The translations under genes were made by a program, and so were the position numbers. Below, piece by piece: positions 51,452-60,713 of a stretch of DNA of 64,000 nucleotides. This DNA comes from Pedobacter xixiisoli. GTDB lineage: Bacteria > Bacteroidota > Bacteroidia > Sphingobacteriales > Sphingobacteriaceae. Position 1 is the stretch's first letter. Each line of letters begins with the position of its first letter. The notes beneath the pieces were generated by a model, which saw only the letters and a program-made list of their open reading frames with translations, did no database searches and was not told where the DNA came from. The DNA is taken from the NCBI RefSeq assembly GCF_900215335.1, contig NZ_OCMT01000001.1, positions 186,001-250,000 on the forward strand, in the 5' to 3' direction.

Positions 51452-51533
51452 CGTCATTCCAGATTTATTCTGGAATCGTAAAATGATTAGTATAGGCTAT
51501 TTCTTTAGGATCCTCGTCTACACGAGGATGACG
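51452..51533. repeat. REP-like palindromic element
   Basis: Ends cgtcattcc (51452-51460) and aggatgacg (51525-51533), with inner hairpins ccagatttattctgg and cctcgtctacacgagg. It lies between the reductase and dnaE2 genes. Confidence 0.7.
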
Positions 51534-51555
51534 TTCTTAGTAAAGTATTGTGGGG

Positions 51556-54500
51556 CTATTTAAAATTCCTTCCATCATGAAAAGCTTTTTCACCCATGGT
51601 AGGAGGGATGTTCCTAGTTTTGGCACCGTGAAGTTGTTGCAATAATCCATTGTAGTTATAACAACGTTGCATCACGATGTGTACCACTTGTCCTTCACGC
51701 TGCACCTTGCCTTCCACCATCAATAATTTAGAGCCTAAAATCTCCTTTCGGAAAGTATTGAAAAGCTTTTGATAAACTACCAAATTGGAAACTCCAGTTT
51801 CATCTTCAATGGTGATGAAACAAATTCCGCTAGCAGTTCCTGGTCGTTGCCTTACTAAAATCAGTCCTGCTACTTTTACGCTTGCACCATCACTTAATTC
51901 ATTGGCTGTTTTGGTGCTGGCAATGTGCATCAAGCTTAACTCATGACGAATAAAACTCACGGGGTGTGCTTTAAGGGAAAGTCCAGTATGGGCATAATCG
52001 TGTATTACGTGCTCTGATTTTGGCATTAGAGGTAGTGTAATCTGCGTCTCGTGCTGACTGTTATCAGCTTTGCCTTCAAATAAAGCTATGGGTCTATCGT
52101 GCAATGCACTGATTTGCCAAAGTGCAGCTCTTCTATCCATGTTCATGCTTCTGAAAGCATCGGCATCGGCTAATTTTTCTAGTGTGCTTTGGGCAATGCC
52201 AATATCTCGTAAACTGCTTAGGCTGTTATAACCTGATTGGCGATGCTTAACGATGATGTTCATCTCTTCTTCGGATAAACCTTTTGCTTGTCTAAAACCT
52301 AATCTAACCGCAAAGAAATCACCAACTTTATTTTCTAAAGTGTTGTCCCATTCGGAGTGGTTGATGTCTACAGGTAAAACGGTTACACCATGATTTTGCG
52401 CATCAATCACAATTTGTGCAGGCTGGTAAAATCCCATAGGCAGGCTATTAAGCAATGCAACTGCAAAAACATCAGGATAAAAACATTTGATATAACTAGA
52501 AATATAAACCAATAAAGCAAAGCTAGCGGCATGACTTTCGGGGAATCCATAACCACCAAAACCTTCTATTTGTTTAAAAAGGCGGAGGGCAAACTCTGGT
52601 TCATAGCCTTTTTTAGCCATGCCTTCCAGTAGCTTTTTTTTGAAATCGGTAACTTTTCCAACAGCTTTAAAAGTGGCCATGCTTCTTCGTAGTTCATCAG
52701 CTTCTGTAGGGGTAAATCCGGCCGCAACAATGGCAACTTCCATGGCTTGTTCTTGGAAAAGCGGTACGCCAAAGGTTTTTTTTAGTATTCCTTTGAGTTC
52801 CTCAGATGCATAATCTACTTCTTCTTCTTCATTTCTTCTTTTTAAATAAGGATGAACCATGTTTCCTTGTATCGGTCCAGGGCGAACAATGGCTACTTCA
52901 ATGACTAAATCGTAAAAAGTTTTAGGTTTAAGACGAGGTAACATTGACATTTGAGCTCGGCTTTCAATCTGGAAAACGCCCAAAGTATCAGCCCTGCTAA
53001 TCATTTCGTATACCTTTGGGTCTTCTTGTGGTACATTGGCTAAAGTATAATCTTTATGGTAATGATTTTTTGCTAACGTAAAAGCTTTACGAATGCAGGT
53101 CAACATTCCTAAGGCTAGTACATCCACTTTTAAAAAGCCTAAAGCTTCAATATCATCTTTGTTCCATTCAATGCAAGTACGGTTTTCCATACGAGCATTT
53201 AGGGTAGGGCATAAGTCGGTGAGTTTGTCTTGGGTAATGATAAACCCACCAGTGTGTTGTCCCAATTGGCGAGGAAAACCAACCATTTGGGCGGTGAGTT
53301 CTAAAGTTTTTTTAAGCAAAGGTTCATCGGGGTTCAGTCCGTGGGCAATTAATCGTTCACGGTCGAAACCATCTTCATAATGGCTGCTTATCGTTGCCGA
53401 TAAAATATTAAGTGTATCTACTGATAAGCCCATTGCCTTGCCGACATCTCTAATGGCTCCCTTGCTGTGCAGTTGCGTAACCGTGGCTACAATAGCGGCT
53501 CGGTCTCTGCCATATTTTTCATAGATGTACTGCATGACTTCCTCGCGGCGTTCGTGCTCAAAATCTACGTCAATATCTGGTGGTTCGTTGCGGGCATCAG
53601 ACATGAAACGTGCAAAAAGTAAATCAATTTCCATAGGGTCTACCGAAGTAATGCCCAAGCAATAACAAATTACAGAATTGGCTGCCGAGCCTCTGCCTTG
53701 ACAAAGAATATTACGGCTGCGGGCAAAATGAACGAAGTCGTAAACCGTTAAAAAGTAAGAAGCATAGTTTTTGCGTCCTACAAAATCCAATTCATAGTGA
53801 ATAGAATTGATTACCTTTTCGGGGATACCATCGGGAAATTTTTCTTTGGCACCTTTCCAAGCTAAATAAGTTAATTCCTCTTGCGGTGTTCTGCCTTCGC
53901 TGGTCAGTTCTTCAGGATAAACATACTTCAGTTCATCCAAAGAAAATTGGCATTTCTCCGCAATATGGATGGTATTTTCAATAGCTTTGGGATATTGCCT
54001 GAACAAACGGTGCATTTCTTCAACTGGCTTCAGGTGCCGTTCGGCATTTTCATGTAGCTTATATCCTGCGCTGTGAATGGTGCATTTCTCTCTCACACAA
54101 GTCAATATGTCTTGCAATTGCCTGCGTTCTTTATCATGGTAATGCACATCATTGGTGGCGGCCAAAGGGATGTTTAATTGTTCGCTCAATTGTGCTAAAC
54201 GGAACATTCGTTTTTGGTCTAACCCCGTATAAGTTCGGTTAATGGATAAGTAAACATGGTTGCCTAAAACCTTTTTGTATTGCTGTAGATGTGTTTTGAA
54301 ATCGGCTTCAAAATCAAAATTTTCATTTAAGGAGATAGGCGCAATAGCGATGAATAGGATATCGGTCTTGTACGCCCAAACATCTGTTTGATACAAATGG
54401 CATTGTCCTTTTTCAGCACGGCTATTACCTAGGCTTAGCAGAGCTGATAAATTGCCATAGCCGTTTTTGTTGATCGGGTAAGCTAACAATGATGGGCCAT

Positions 54501-54711
54501 CCAATAAATCTAACCTACAAGCGGGTATCAATTTGATGTCGTGCTTCCTCGTAACCACATGTGCACGAACAATGCCTGCCAAGCTATTCCTATCGGTAAT
54601 GGCAATTTTTGGGTAGCCTAGTTCAACTGCTTTTGCAACGAGTTCTTCTGGATGCGATGCACCTCGTAAAAAGCTGAAATTGCTGGTTGTTTGGAGTTCT
54701 ATGTAGGTCAT
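51556..54711 (-). CDS. dnaE2: Error-prone DNA polymerase DnaE2 (ImuC)
   Basis: About 1051 residues from ATG 54711 (MTYIELQTTSNFSFLRGASHPEEL); ATG at 54723 adds only four residues and is possible, while the frame from 54768 reads through a repeat. The PHP domain (LAITDRNSLAGIVRAHV, NDVHYHDKERRQL) is followed by the C-family palm with RGSAANSVICYCLGIT, PPDIDVDFEHERREEV (catalytic Asp pair) and the finger block HTGGFIITQDKLTDLCP. C-terminal HhH and OB parts are present (LILVRQRPGTASGICFITIEDETG). With ImuA and ImuB it carries out damage-induced mutagenic bypass synthesis. Confidence 0.95.
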   Translation of the reverse strand: MTYIELQTTSNFSFLRGASHPEELVAKAVELGYPKIAITDRNSLAGIVRAHVVTRKHDIKLIPACRLDLLDGPSLLAYPINKNGYGNLSALLSLGNSRAEKGQCHLYQTDVWAYKTDILFIAIAPISLNENFDFEADFKTHLQQYKKVLGNHVYLSINRTYTGLDQKRMFRLAQLSEQLNIPLAATNDVHYHDKERRQLQDILTCVREKCTIHSAGYKLHENAERHLKPVEEMHRLFRQYPKAIENTIHIAEKCQFSLDELKYVYPEELTSEGRTPQEELTYLAWKGAKEKFPDGIPEKVINSIHYELDFVGRKNYASYFLTVYDFVHFARSRNILCQGRGSAANSVICYCLGITSVDPMEIDLLFARFMSDARNEPPDIDVDFEHERREEVMQYIYEKYGRDRAAIVATVTQLHSKGAIRDVGKAMGLSVDTLNILSATISSHYEDGFDRERLIAHGLNPDEPLLKKTLELTAQMVGFPRQLGQHTGGFIITQDKLTDLCPTLNARMENRTCIEWNKDDIEALGFLKVDVLALGMLTCIRKAFTLAKNHYHKDYTLANVPQEDPKVYEMISRADTLGVFQIESRAQMSMLPRLKPKTFYDLVIEVAIVRPGPIQGNMVHPYLKRRNEEEEVDYASEELKGILKKTFGVPLFQEQAMEVAIVAAGFTPTEADELRRSMATFKAVGKVTDFKKKLLEGMAKKGYEPEFALRLFKQIEGFGGYGFPESHAASFALLVYISSYIKCFYPDVFAVALLNSLPMGFYQPAQIVIDAQNHGVTVLPVDINHSEWDNTLENKVGDFFAVRLGFRQAKGLSEEEMNIIVKHRQSGYNSLSSLRDIGIAQSTLEKLADADAFRSMNMDRRAALWQISALHDRPIALFEGKADNSQHETQITLPLMPKSEHVIHDYAHTGLSLKAHPVSFIRHELSLMHIASTKTANELSDGASVKVAGLILVRQRPGTASGICFITIEDETGVSNLVVYQKLFNTFRKEILGSKLLMVEGKVQREGQVVHIVMQRCYNYNGLLQQLHGAKTRNIPPTMGEKAFHDGRNFK

Positions 54712-54736
54712 AAGCTTTTTCATTCTGAATTGATTT

Positions 54737-54816
54737 TCTCCCCCTACCCCCTCCAAAGGGGGATACATAGCGCTTTAAGCATTTTGCATATCCCTCCTTC
54801 GAGAGGTAGGGGGAGG
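54737..54816. repeat. Palindromic repeats upstream of dnaE2
   Basis: Pairs ctccccctaccccctccaaa / gagaggtagggggag and ccctccaaaggggg, same family as 22921 and 26533. They place a false in-frame ATG before dnaE2. Confidence 0.7.
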
Positions 54817-55110
54817 CGAGTTCTCTTGATGGTTTCTGTTTCTAATCCTATTTAAAAACGCATTTCAAATCCTTAGATATTGCTTCGGGATTGCAAATCT
54901 CGAAGAGCGAAATAATTTCACCACTTCGTAGTTTATCATTATCTCAACTCATGTTTCTATAAAAATATCAGTCCTTCAGACTTTTCGATAAACTTGATTC
55001 GAACACTCCTAATTGCAAATCCCGGAGAACGAAAAAGAGCGAAAACACAAGCGGTTTTAGGGAGGTAACTATCTAAGCCATAACCATCAACCATGAGCTA
55101 CCATCCTAAT
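54817..55110. other. Non-coding stretch between imuB and dnaE2 with a degenerate direct repeat
   Basis: No coding frame is supported. A gggattgcaaatctcgaag ... gagcgaaa unit near 54891-54911 recurs as attgcaaatcccggagaacg ... gagcgaaa near 55012-55042. Such sequences often mark intergenic repeat families in this group. It separates imuB from dnaE2, so dnaE2 may need a promoter of its own. Confidence 0.4.
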
Positions 55111-56604
55111 TCAAGCAAAAAAACCATGAATAAACCATTGTGCAGCAACCTTAATATCATAATGTCCTGACCTAAACAACCAATAACGCTGCCCTTTTTC
55201 ATCTTCCACATAGTAGTAATCTCGGTGTTTGCCTTCACTTAGCCACCATTCCTGCTCAATTCGCTCAGGTCCATCGGCTTTCGCAATACGATGCACTTCA
55301 TTTTTATAAGTAAAAGTCATTGGCGGATAATCTGGAATAGGTGCACTCACTTGTATCGGTTCGGGCTGGTTAAGTAGCACCGTGGGGCGAGGTTTTTGTG
55401 TTTGCCATTCCGTTTCGGGTTGCTCTTTGAGGTCGGTTACTGCTTTGATACTGTTCTCTGGCCAATGGTGTTCTTGTGGCAAATACCGTCTGATGGCATT
55501 TTTACCTGCTTTAATACTAATTCTATCCAATAATTCCGCAATTTCTCCCAAATCAGTTTGGTTCTGTACCTGCCAAAAAGTTTCCTGTTGCTTGGGCAAC
55601 TCTTCCACTTTGGTAATTCCCATGATAAAAAGTTCGATGCCTAAATCGGGTTCAATTTGTTTGATTTTGAGCTCGAACAGTTTAAAAAGATGCTTGATAT
55701 GGATGGAAGGTTGGTTGGTGCCGATACTAATCTGTTGTAGTTTGCCATCTAGGCGGAAAGCACTTAGCGTTGCATTTCTAACGCCCACATCATCCTTTTG
55801 CAGCCTATTACATAAATTCTCCAATAAACTTTCAATCGCAATTTCAATTCCCTTGGCGGTTTGAATGGGTTCTATACAATGCAGTCTTTCCTCGTAAGGA
55901 TTGGGTTCGGTAATCGCTTCGAAAGCTTCTGGTTTGTGACCCAAAGCCTGCCCAATCTTTAAATTAATCTTCTCCCCAAAGCGCCTGCGAAGGGTAGAAG
56001 GAGCAATGTGTATAAAACTATCAATGCTATGAAAACCCAATTTAGCCAAACGTTGTAAGGTGGCTTCTTCCAACCGTAAAGCTTTTGCAGGTAAATTCAA
56101 CAAATGCTGTAGTTGTTCATTAGGTTTCGCAATTTGCCCTTTGGTGTAATGTGCTATGGCCCAAGCCGCACCTAAAGTATCGGCTATGCCTAGTTTGATA
56201 TGGTATTTTCCTGTAAAATGAGATTTGATTTCTTCTATATGTTGCTCTTCGCTTTTCCATGCCGTACAGCCTGTAATGTCTAAAAATAACCCATCTGGGG
56301 GATTAAGTGCTACCTGTGGGGTAAAGCGAATAAACCATTCTGCCATTGCATTTAGTAGCTTTTGCTCTTTTTGGGGTTGAAATTTGAAAGTCTGTAAAGA
56401 AGGAAGTGTGATTCTCGCATCAGCCAAAGGCATATTGGCACGTAAACCTTGTTTGTTGGCTTCGCTGCTCACATTTACAATCATTTGCTTGTTGCGTTCT
56501 TGTGCAATTAAAGCATACGCTGTTCCTAATAATTCTTCTTGCTTAACGGCCATTTGGTCTGTAAGCAAATAAGGAAACCATATTGCTAGATACCTTTTGC
56601 TCAT
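55111..56604 (-). CDS. imuB: ImuB, inactive Y-family polymerase-like mutagenesis protein
   Basis: 497 residues. It has the Y-family layout (LAIWFPYLLTDQMAVK, NKQGLRANMPLADARI, DGLFLDITGCTAW, GIADTLGAAWAIAHY, and a helix-hairpin-helix segment LQRLAKLGFHSIDSFI). The first acidic motif of active polymerases (DxxxFFASVE-like) is replaced by WFPYLLTD, as expected for ImuB, which acts as a hub joining ImuA, DnaE2 and the beta clamp. A clamp-binding motif may be in the 330-420 part. The start overlaps the imuA stop by 4 bp (ATGA). Confidence 0.92.
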   Translation of the reverse strand: MSKRYLAIWFPYLLTDQMAVKQEELLGTAYALIAQERNKQMIVNVSSEANKQGLRANMPLADARITLPSLQTFKFQPQKEQKLLNAMAEWFIRFTPQVALNPPDGLFLDITGCTAWKSEEQHIEEIKSHFTGKYHIKLGIADTLGAAWAIAHYTKGQIAKPNEQLQHLLNLPAKALRLEEATLQRLAKLGFHSIDSFIHIAPSTLRRRFGEKINLKIGQALGHKPEAFEAITEPNPYEERLHCIEPIQTAKGIEIAIESLLENLCNRLQKDDVGVRNATLSAFRLDGKLQQISIGTNQPSIHIKHLFKLFELKIKQIEPDLGIELFIMGITKVEELPKQQETFWQVQNQTDLGEIAELLDRISIKAGKNAIRRYLPQEHHWPENSIKAVTDLKEQPETEWQTQKPRPTVLLNQPEPIQVSAPIPDYPPMTFTYKNEVHRIAKADGPERIEQEWWLSEGKHRDYYYVEDEKGQRYWLFRSGHYDIKVAAQWFIHGFFA

Positions 56605-57335
56605 GAGCCAATAGCTTGATGGGTGAACGGATAGGTGTTTTCGGTTTCAACAATAGCTAATTGCCCATGATGATAGGTGATGATACAGCTTGTCGTGTTG
56701 CCATTACGTACTTTCAATAAATCTACCTGCCATTTAGAAAATCCCACTCCAGGTAAATTATTTTCATTTTCACTAGCCAAAGGTTTAATTTTCCATCTTG
56801 CAGCACAGGCAGTTGCATGAATACGTTCGCTTTGAGTACGCAGGATAAAACCAGTAACCTTACTTTTTTCTACGGTGAGCTGTAAACGCTGCGATTGGGC
56901 AAAAGTAATATCTTCCAACTCGCTAATGACACCACTTAAACTTTTGCACTTTAAAGCTTCTTCTGTTGCCCAAAGTATATCTTTTGGTTTAACAAGGTTG
57001 ATGAAAATAATTTGATGAGGTTGGATGCCGAATTTTTTTAGCCCGACTGGAAATAATTGCTTTTGTTTACCAATCCATATATAGATGCCGTTTTGGTCAT
57101 TCAATTTGGTGAGCACTCCGCTAATGAATGCACTTGTACAGGCCGTATGTTCTGGCTTTTCGCTTACAAACTCGTGGATAGTGCCAGTAGGAAAGGTTTG
57201 GTTTGGGAAATTATCTTCCAAAGTTCTTAAACCTAATTTGGTTTTGGTGTAATGAACCTTTGTTTTGAAACCCTCTAAATCGAGAATTTCACGTTGAAGG
57301 CGTTCGATAATGATTTTTTGAAGGGGCTTTTGCAT
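56601..57335 (-). CDS. imuA: ImuA, RecA/SulA-like mutagenesis protein
   Basis: 244 residues. It has the FPTGTIHEFVSE start of the RecA-like core, GIYIWIGKQKQLFPVGLKKFGI, and the conserved LWATEEALKCKSLSGVISELE then RLQLTVEKSKVTGFILR. It lacks a clear Walker A motif, as in many ImuA proteins. It is the first gene of the imuA-imuB pair and is preceded by a strong palindrome at 57339-57363. It probably inhibits or guides RecA during bypass. Confidence 0.9.
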   Translation of the reverse strand: MQKPLQKIIIERLQREILDLEGFKTKVHYTKTKLGLRTLEDNFPNQTFPTGTIHEFVSEKPEHTACTSAFISGVLTKLNDQNGIYIWIGKQKQLFPVGLKKFGIQPHQIIFINLVKPKDILWATEEALKCKSLSGVISELEDITFAQSQRLQLTVEKSKVTGFILRTQSERIHATACAARWKIKPLASENENNLPGVGFSKWQVDLLKVRNGNTTSCIITYHHGQLAIVETENTYPFTHQAIGS

Positions 57336-57338
57336 TTC

Positions 57339-57363
57339 TTTTTACTAAAATATTTAGTAAAAA
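57339..57363 (-). promoter_or_regulatory. Perfect palindrome at the imuA start, candidate SOS operator
   Basis: 11-bp arms tttttactaaa (57339-57349) and tttagtaaaaa (57353-57363) with a 3-bp spacer. It ends 3 bp before the imuA ATG, so a bound protein would cover the ribosome-binding region. The arrangement suits a LexA-type or ImuA-cassette repressor. No LexA gene is in the window to confirm it. Confidence 0.55.
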
Positions 57364-57512
57364 TAATAAAAATATTAGCAATGTTGTTTTGTGTTGATAA
57401 AAATATTAGCTTTTTATTTATAACATGTCATCTTTTTTAGATTTTGAATTTACCTTTTCTGTAAGCTAAATAGATGATGTAAATCCTCAAAGAAAAAATA
57501 ATATTTTTAATA

Positions 57513-57541
57513 TCACTATTTAGTGACTTTGTGTATCTTTG
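57513..57541 (+). promoter_or_regulatory. Promoter of the possible small RNA
   Basis: A TATCTTTG -7 box (57534-57541) matches the Bacteroidota consensus TAnnTTTG. Upstream is a 14-bp palindrome tcactatttagtga (57513-57526), placed where a regulator could act. No good -33 TTTG is seen. Confidence 0.5.
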
Positions 57542-57547
57542 TCGGAA

Positions 57548-57751
57548 TAGCTTTTAATACAATGTTTTAAAAGAAAAATGTAAAACAAACTGAGGTAAGT
57601 AGGGCAACTCTTGTTGTGTGCTTTAAATCAGGTTCCCTACATCTCTTTGAAAAAGGTAACAACTACCTGTTGAATAGTTATACCTTCTAAAAATAGTATT
57701 TGTAAGTTAACGTCAATCTCATGCCCACTTCCTTATGTAGTGGGCTTTTTT
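57548..57751 (+). ncRNA. Possible structured small RNA, class unknown
   Basis: The region follows a -7 box and ends in a terminator. No coding frame is supported in it. Hairpins: gtaggg (57598-57603) with ccctac (57634-57639) enclosing caactcttgttg; aaggtaacaacta (about 57653-57665) with atagttatacctt (about 57674-57687). About 200 nt is too short for tmRNA or RNase P RNA. A 6S-like RNA is possible but I see no decisive match. No gene follows on the plus strand, so it is not a riboswitch leader. Confidence 0.4.
57723..57751 (+). terminator. Terminator of the small RNA
   Basis: Perfect arms gcccact (57723-57729) and agtgggc (57739-57745) with a 9-nt loop, followed by ttttttc. Confidence 0.75.
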
Positions 57752-57846
57752 CGTTTGCTGCTTGGGAGGAATGGTTTCGTTGATGTGTAAACTGATATGA
57801 AAATTCATTATCATCAAATAAATTTCAGCTTTATATGTCACCTTCC

Positions 57847-57882
57847 AAAAAAAACGGCAATCTTCAGAATTGAAAATTGCCG
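57847..57882 (-). terminator. Terminator of the GH123-like gene operon
   Basis: Arms cggcaat (57855-57861) and attgccg (57876-57882) with an inner ttca/tgaa pair; on the minus strand the stem is followed by a run of eight T (plus 57847-57854). Confidence 0.75.
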
Positions 57883-57969
57883 CTTCATTTAATTTTATTA
57901 AAATTTAGATGAGCTTTTGAGTAACTCTCTTTCCTTAATAAATTGAGATAGTTGAATTTAGTACAAAGG

Positions 57970-59691
57970 CTATGGAAATGCTGATGTTTTTTTGATTAGT
58001 GATTGTCCGGTATTCACCAATTTTGAAGCGTTTGCTCCAGAACTACTGTTGAAATATTTAAGGTGTTGAATTATTGATGTGGCTGCCCCGCTATTATTTA
58101 ATATCCTGATCTTTTCAAAATCTTGTATGCCTTCGCGTAGTAGCTCTAAACGAATGCTCGATAGGGGTTGGTTTGGATAAGTATTGCCACTTCTGTAAAT
58201 TAAACTAAAATCGCCAGCGGTATTGCCTCCGTCCGTTATATTCATCGGATTTGATAAGGTCCAATAATCATAAGCCCATCTCAAATATCCATCTAATTCG
58301 TTATTTGATGCATACCAAGCCATCCAAGTCATTTCGGCTGGATTGTTTTGTGGGGTTACATAGTTATTGGGAATTAATTGTGTACAGCTGGTATAAAAAG
58401 TAGCAGTTTTATCGGCACCAAAATTGGTGTTGCTATGAGTTCCTAAAATAGTTGAGTATTCGTATAATGCACTTTCGTTGGTGCTACTCACATGACTTCC
58501 TGCAAGTCCAATTTTCCAGTTAGGGTCATTTTCTTTTATCGTATTGATTACAGCAGCCAGATTTTCCTCCCTGATTTCATCTAAGTATAAAACGGTTTTG
58601 CCGAACCAAGCTTTAGCTCGTAAATGTGTTTTAAAATCATTTAAGAAATCATTCCAAATGGTTTTGTATGCCACTGATCCTATTTCGACATTGAGGTTGG
58701 CCGAGTTTCCAGTAGCCGCGTCAAAATAACCGATGTAGTTCATGTCCCAGCCAGCCAGCGAGAAACAGTTGATCTGCTTGTTAATTCCCCAACTCATCAA
58801 GGTTTCTACATATTTATCGAAATTATCGTAATTGTAGCTCCAAGTATTGTCGGTGTTTTTAGTCCACTTGATCATGGTTTCGCCTTTAAGAAATGCACCA
58901 TCTTTAATATACGCGGTGATGGATTTTTGTCCAGCATCAGCTAATAGTTTATAGAATGGTTCAAGTTGCTTGAAATAGGTGTCTGAAAATGGTTCAATAC
59001 GGGAGTTTCCTGGTTGCGCATTATTAAATTTCATCAACTGGAAAGGGAATTGCCATAAATCTAGGTGAAACTTCCAATCTGCAACTTTAGGCAAGGTTCT
59101 ATTTACAACAAGTACATCTATATTGAAGGTTTGCTGTGTGGTGCCACCTGTTTTAACATGGATTTTACTAGTGTATTTCCCTTCTGCTATAGCTTCGGGG
59201 ACGTCAATAGTGATCCAGATTTTAAGCGGGTCGTACTGGTTGATCTTGTTTACGGGAGTAAGAGATAGTGCATCTGCTATTTCAACAGATGCACGATTCG
59301 TTTGTTCACCACATCCCGTGGGCACTTGGTCGCCAATTACGTATTGACCAAAACGTAATTTAATGTTCGAAGCCGATATCACATTGTTACCGTTCTTCAG
59401 GTTTTCCACTTCATAGGAAAGATCATCGATGTTTTTATCAGTCCATAAAATGAGCTGTTTATGTATACGATCATTTTTCCAGGCAGTGTCGGTCCATGTT
59501 TTTAACTCCTTTCCTGTAAATGCTTCACCTCTCGTATATCTATTGAATTTGCTTTCGAATGAGCCATTTAACGATTCTTTTGCTTCGCTGCCTGGCTCGG
59601 TGCTATCAATGGGCTTCGGATCTGCATTTTTACATGCAATATGTAGGAAAAAAATAAATGGAGCTATGAAGTACTTCGGATATCGTTTCAT
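57970..59691 (-). CDS. GH123/DUF4091-like glycoside hydrolase lipoprotein
   Basis: 573 residues with a signal and lipobox (FFLHIACK, Cys20). Residues 60-200 are a beta-sandwich with RFGQYVIGDQVPTGCGEQTNRASVEI. A TIM-like catalytic domain follows: WKFHLDLWQFPFQLM, SWGINKQINCFSLAGW, and KTVLYLDEIREENL, with the Asp371-Glu372 pair at the place of the GH123 catalytic residues. The C-terminal DUF4091 part has GYLRWAYDYWTLSNP and IRLELLREGIQDFEKIRIL. GH123 enzymes release beta-GalNAc through neighbouring-group help. Family membership is by eye, so substrate remains open. It is the last visible gene of the second SusCD operon, 8 bp after the SusE-like gene. Confidence 0.78.
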   Translation of the reverse strand: MKRYPKYFIAPFIFFLHIACKNADPKPIDSTEPGSEAKESLNGSFESKFNRYTRGEAFTGKELKTWTDTAWKNDRIHKQLILWTDKNIDDLSYEVENLKNGNNVISASNIKLRFGQYVIGDQVPTGCGEQTNRASVEIADALSLTPVNKINQYDPLKIWITIDVPEAIAEGKYTSKIHVKTGGTTQQTFNIDVLVVNRTLPKVADWKFHLDLWQFPFQLMKFNNAQPGNSRIEPFSDTYFKQLEPFYKLLADAGQKSITAYIKDGAFLKGETMIKWTKNTDNTWSYNYDNFDKYVETLMSWGINKQINCFSLAGWDMNYIGYFDAATGNSANLNVEIGSVAYKTIWNDFLNDFKTHLRAKAWFGKTVLYLDEIREENLAAVINTIKENDPNWKIGLAGSHVSSTNESALYEYSTILGTHSNTNFGADKTATFYTSCTQLIPNNYVTPQNNPAEMTWMAWYASNNELDGYLRWAYDYWTLSNPMNITDGGNTAGDFSLIYRSGNTYPNQPLSSIRLELLREGIQDFEKIRILNNSGAATSIIQHLKYFNSSSGANASKLVNTGQSLIKKTSAFP

Positions 59692-59699
59692 ATTAAAAA

Positions 59700-60665
59700 T
59701 TACTGCTTAACAATCGTGTAGGCGTAGTAAGGTGGCTTGCTCAAGCTTAATGTAATGGTGTAGGTTCCTGCGGTAGCTATGTTTATCGGATTTCCCCCAG
59801 AAGTTAATGTGCCACTATTGGTGCCTGATACGGTGTCTCCATAAACAATGGCTGGTGTGTTTAAACTGTTGAATTTAAAGGTGCCAGCAGCAAGGGTAGC
59901 GGTTAAAAACCATGTTTTAGTAGCTGGTGCATAGGTCATATTCTTAACCTCATTTCCCGTGGCAGATCCTGAAAGCGCCCAGTCTGTTTTCAATAAGGTT
60001 AATTCTCTCGTATCGGCATTGTAATTAAACTTCCAGTATCCATTAGTGCCCCAATCGCCCCAAGGTGCAGCAGATGTAGTTACTTGAAGTGTATGTGTGG
60101 TGCCGCTATCGAAGCCTGCATTGATGCCATATCTTACTGCGGGAGTAGCATTGGTCACCAAGTAAAATCCTGCCCAGCTTGCTTTAAATTCAATATAGCC
60201 TTCAAACTTGGTGTCGTAATTTCCAGAAGCTATGGTTTGCGTTGTTGCAGGTCTCACCGTATAGCTTTCGTTACTTAGAGGTACATACATTATTGGTGGC
60301 GGCGTGAAAATCATCTTTAAGAAATGCTTTTTTACAGCGCCTTGAGCGTTAGTGATGTTGATAGCTGCTACATTGTTTGTAAATAAAAGGCTTGCACCAC
60401 TTTCAATATCAGCTTTTGAGTTGTTGGTTAATGAAATTCTTTTAACCACCGCCGTAGCGCTGGGCCTTTGAACATTAAGTTTTAAAGTATCGGCCAAAGC
60501 GCCATCTTTTAAAAAAGGCGTCGCCGTATAGTCGATGCCGTTAACATTTAAAACAAGGGCATTGATTGGCGATACAATTGTTGGGTTTTCTGGCAGTTCT
60601 CGTTTTTCGCAAGCCGTTGCCAAAAGTAGTCCTATAGCCATTAAATAGTTGTGTATCTTTTTCAT
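59700..60665 (-). CDS. SusE/SusF-like surface glycan-binding lipoprotein
   Basis: About 321 residues from ATG 60665; the frame from 60689 only adds residues before the signal peptide. The lipobox is LLLATAC. A SusE-type N-terminal domain (NPTIVSPINALVLNVNGIDYTATPFL) is followed by beta-rich modules with exposed aromatics: FEGYIEFKASWAGFYLVTN, GDWGTNGYWKFNYNADTRELTLLK and MTYAPATKTWFLTATLAAGTFKFN, typical of starch- or glycan-binding SusE/F repeats. It lies 48 bp after susD and helps hold the glycan at the surface. Confidence 0.82.
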   Translation of the reverse strand: MKKIHNYLMAIGLLLATACEKRELPENPTIVSPINALVLNVNGIDYTATPFLKDGALADTLKLNVQRPSATAVVKRISLTNNSKADIESGASLLFTNNVAAINITNAQGAVKKHFLKMIFTPPPIMYVPLSNESYTVRPATTQTIASGNYDTKFEGYIEFKASWAGFYLVTNATPAVRYGINAGFDSGTTHTLQVTTSAAPWGDWGTNGYWKFNYNADTRELTLLKTDWALSGSATGNEVKNMTYAPATKTWFLTATLAAGTFKFNSLNTPAIVYGDTVSGTNSGTLTSGGNPINIATAGTYTITLSLSKPPYYAYTIVKQ

Positions 60666-60713
60666 AATCTTGATTTTAATAATAATCAATTGTTTTATTA
60701 ATGAATTTTCGGT

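Noticed and set aside
57548..57751. tmRNA, RNase P RNA or riboswitch
   Set aside because: Too short for the first two and no downstream plus-strand gene for the last.
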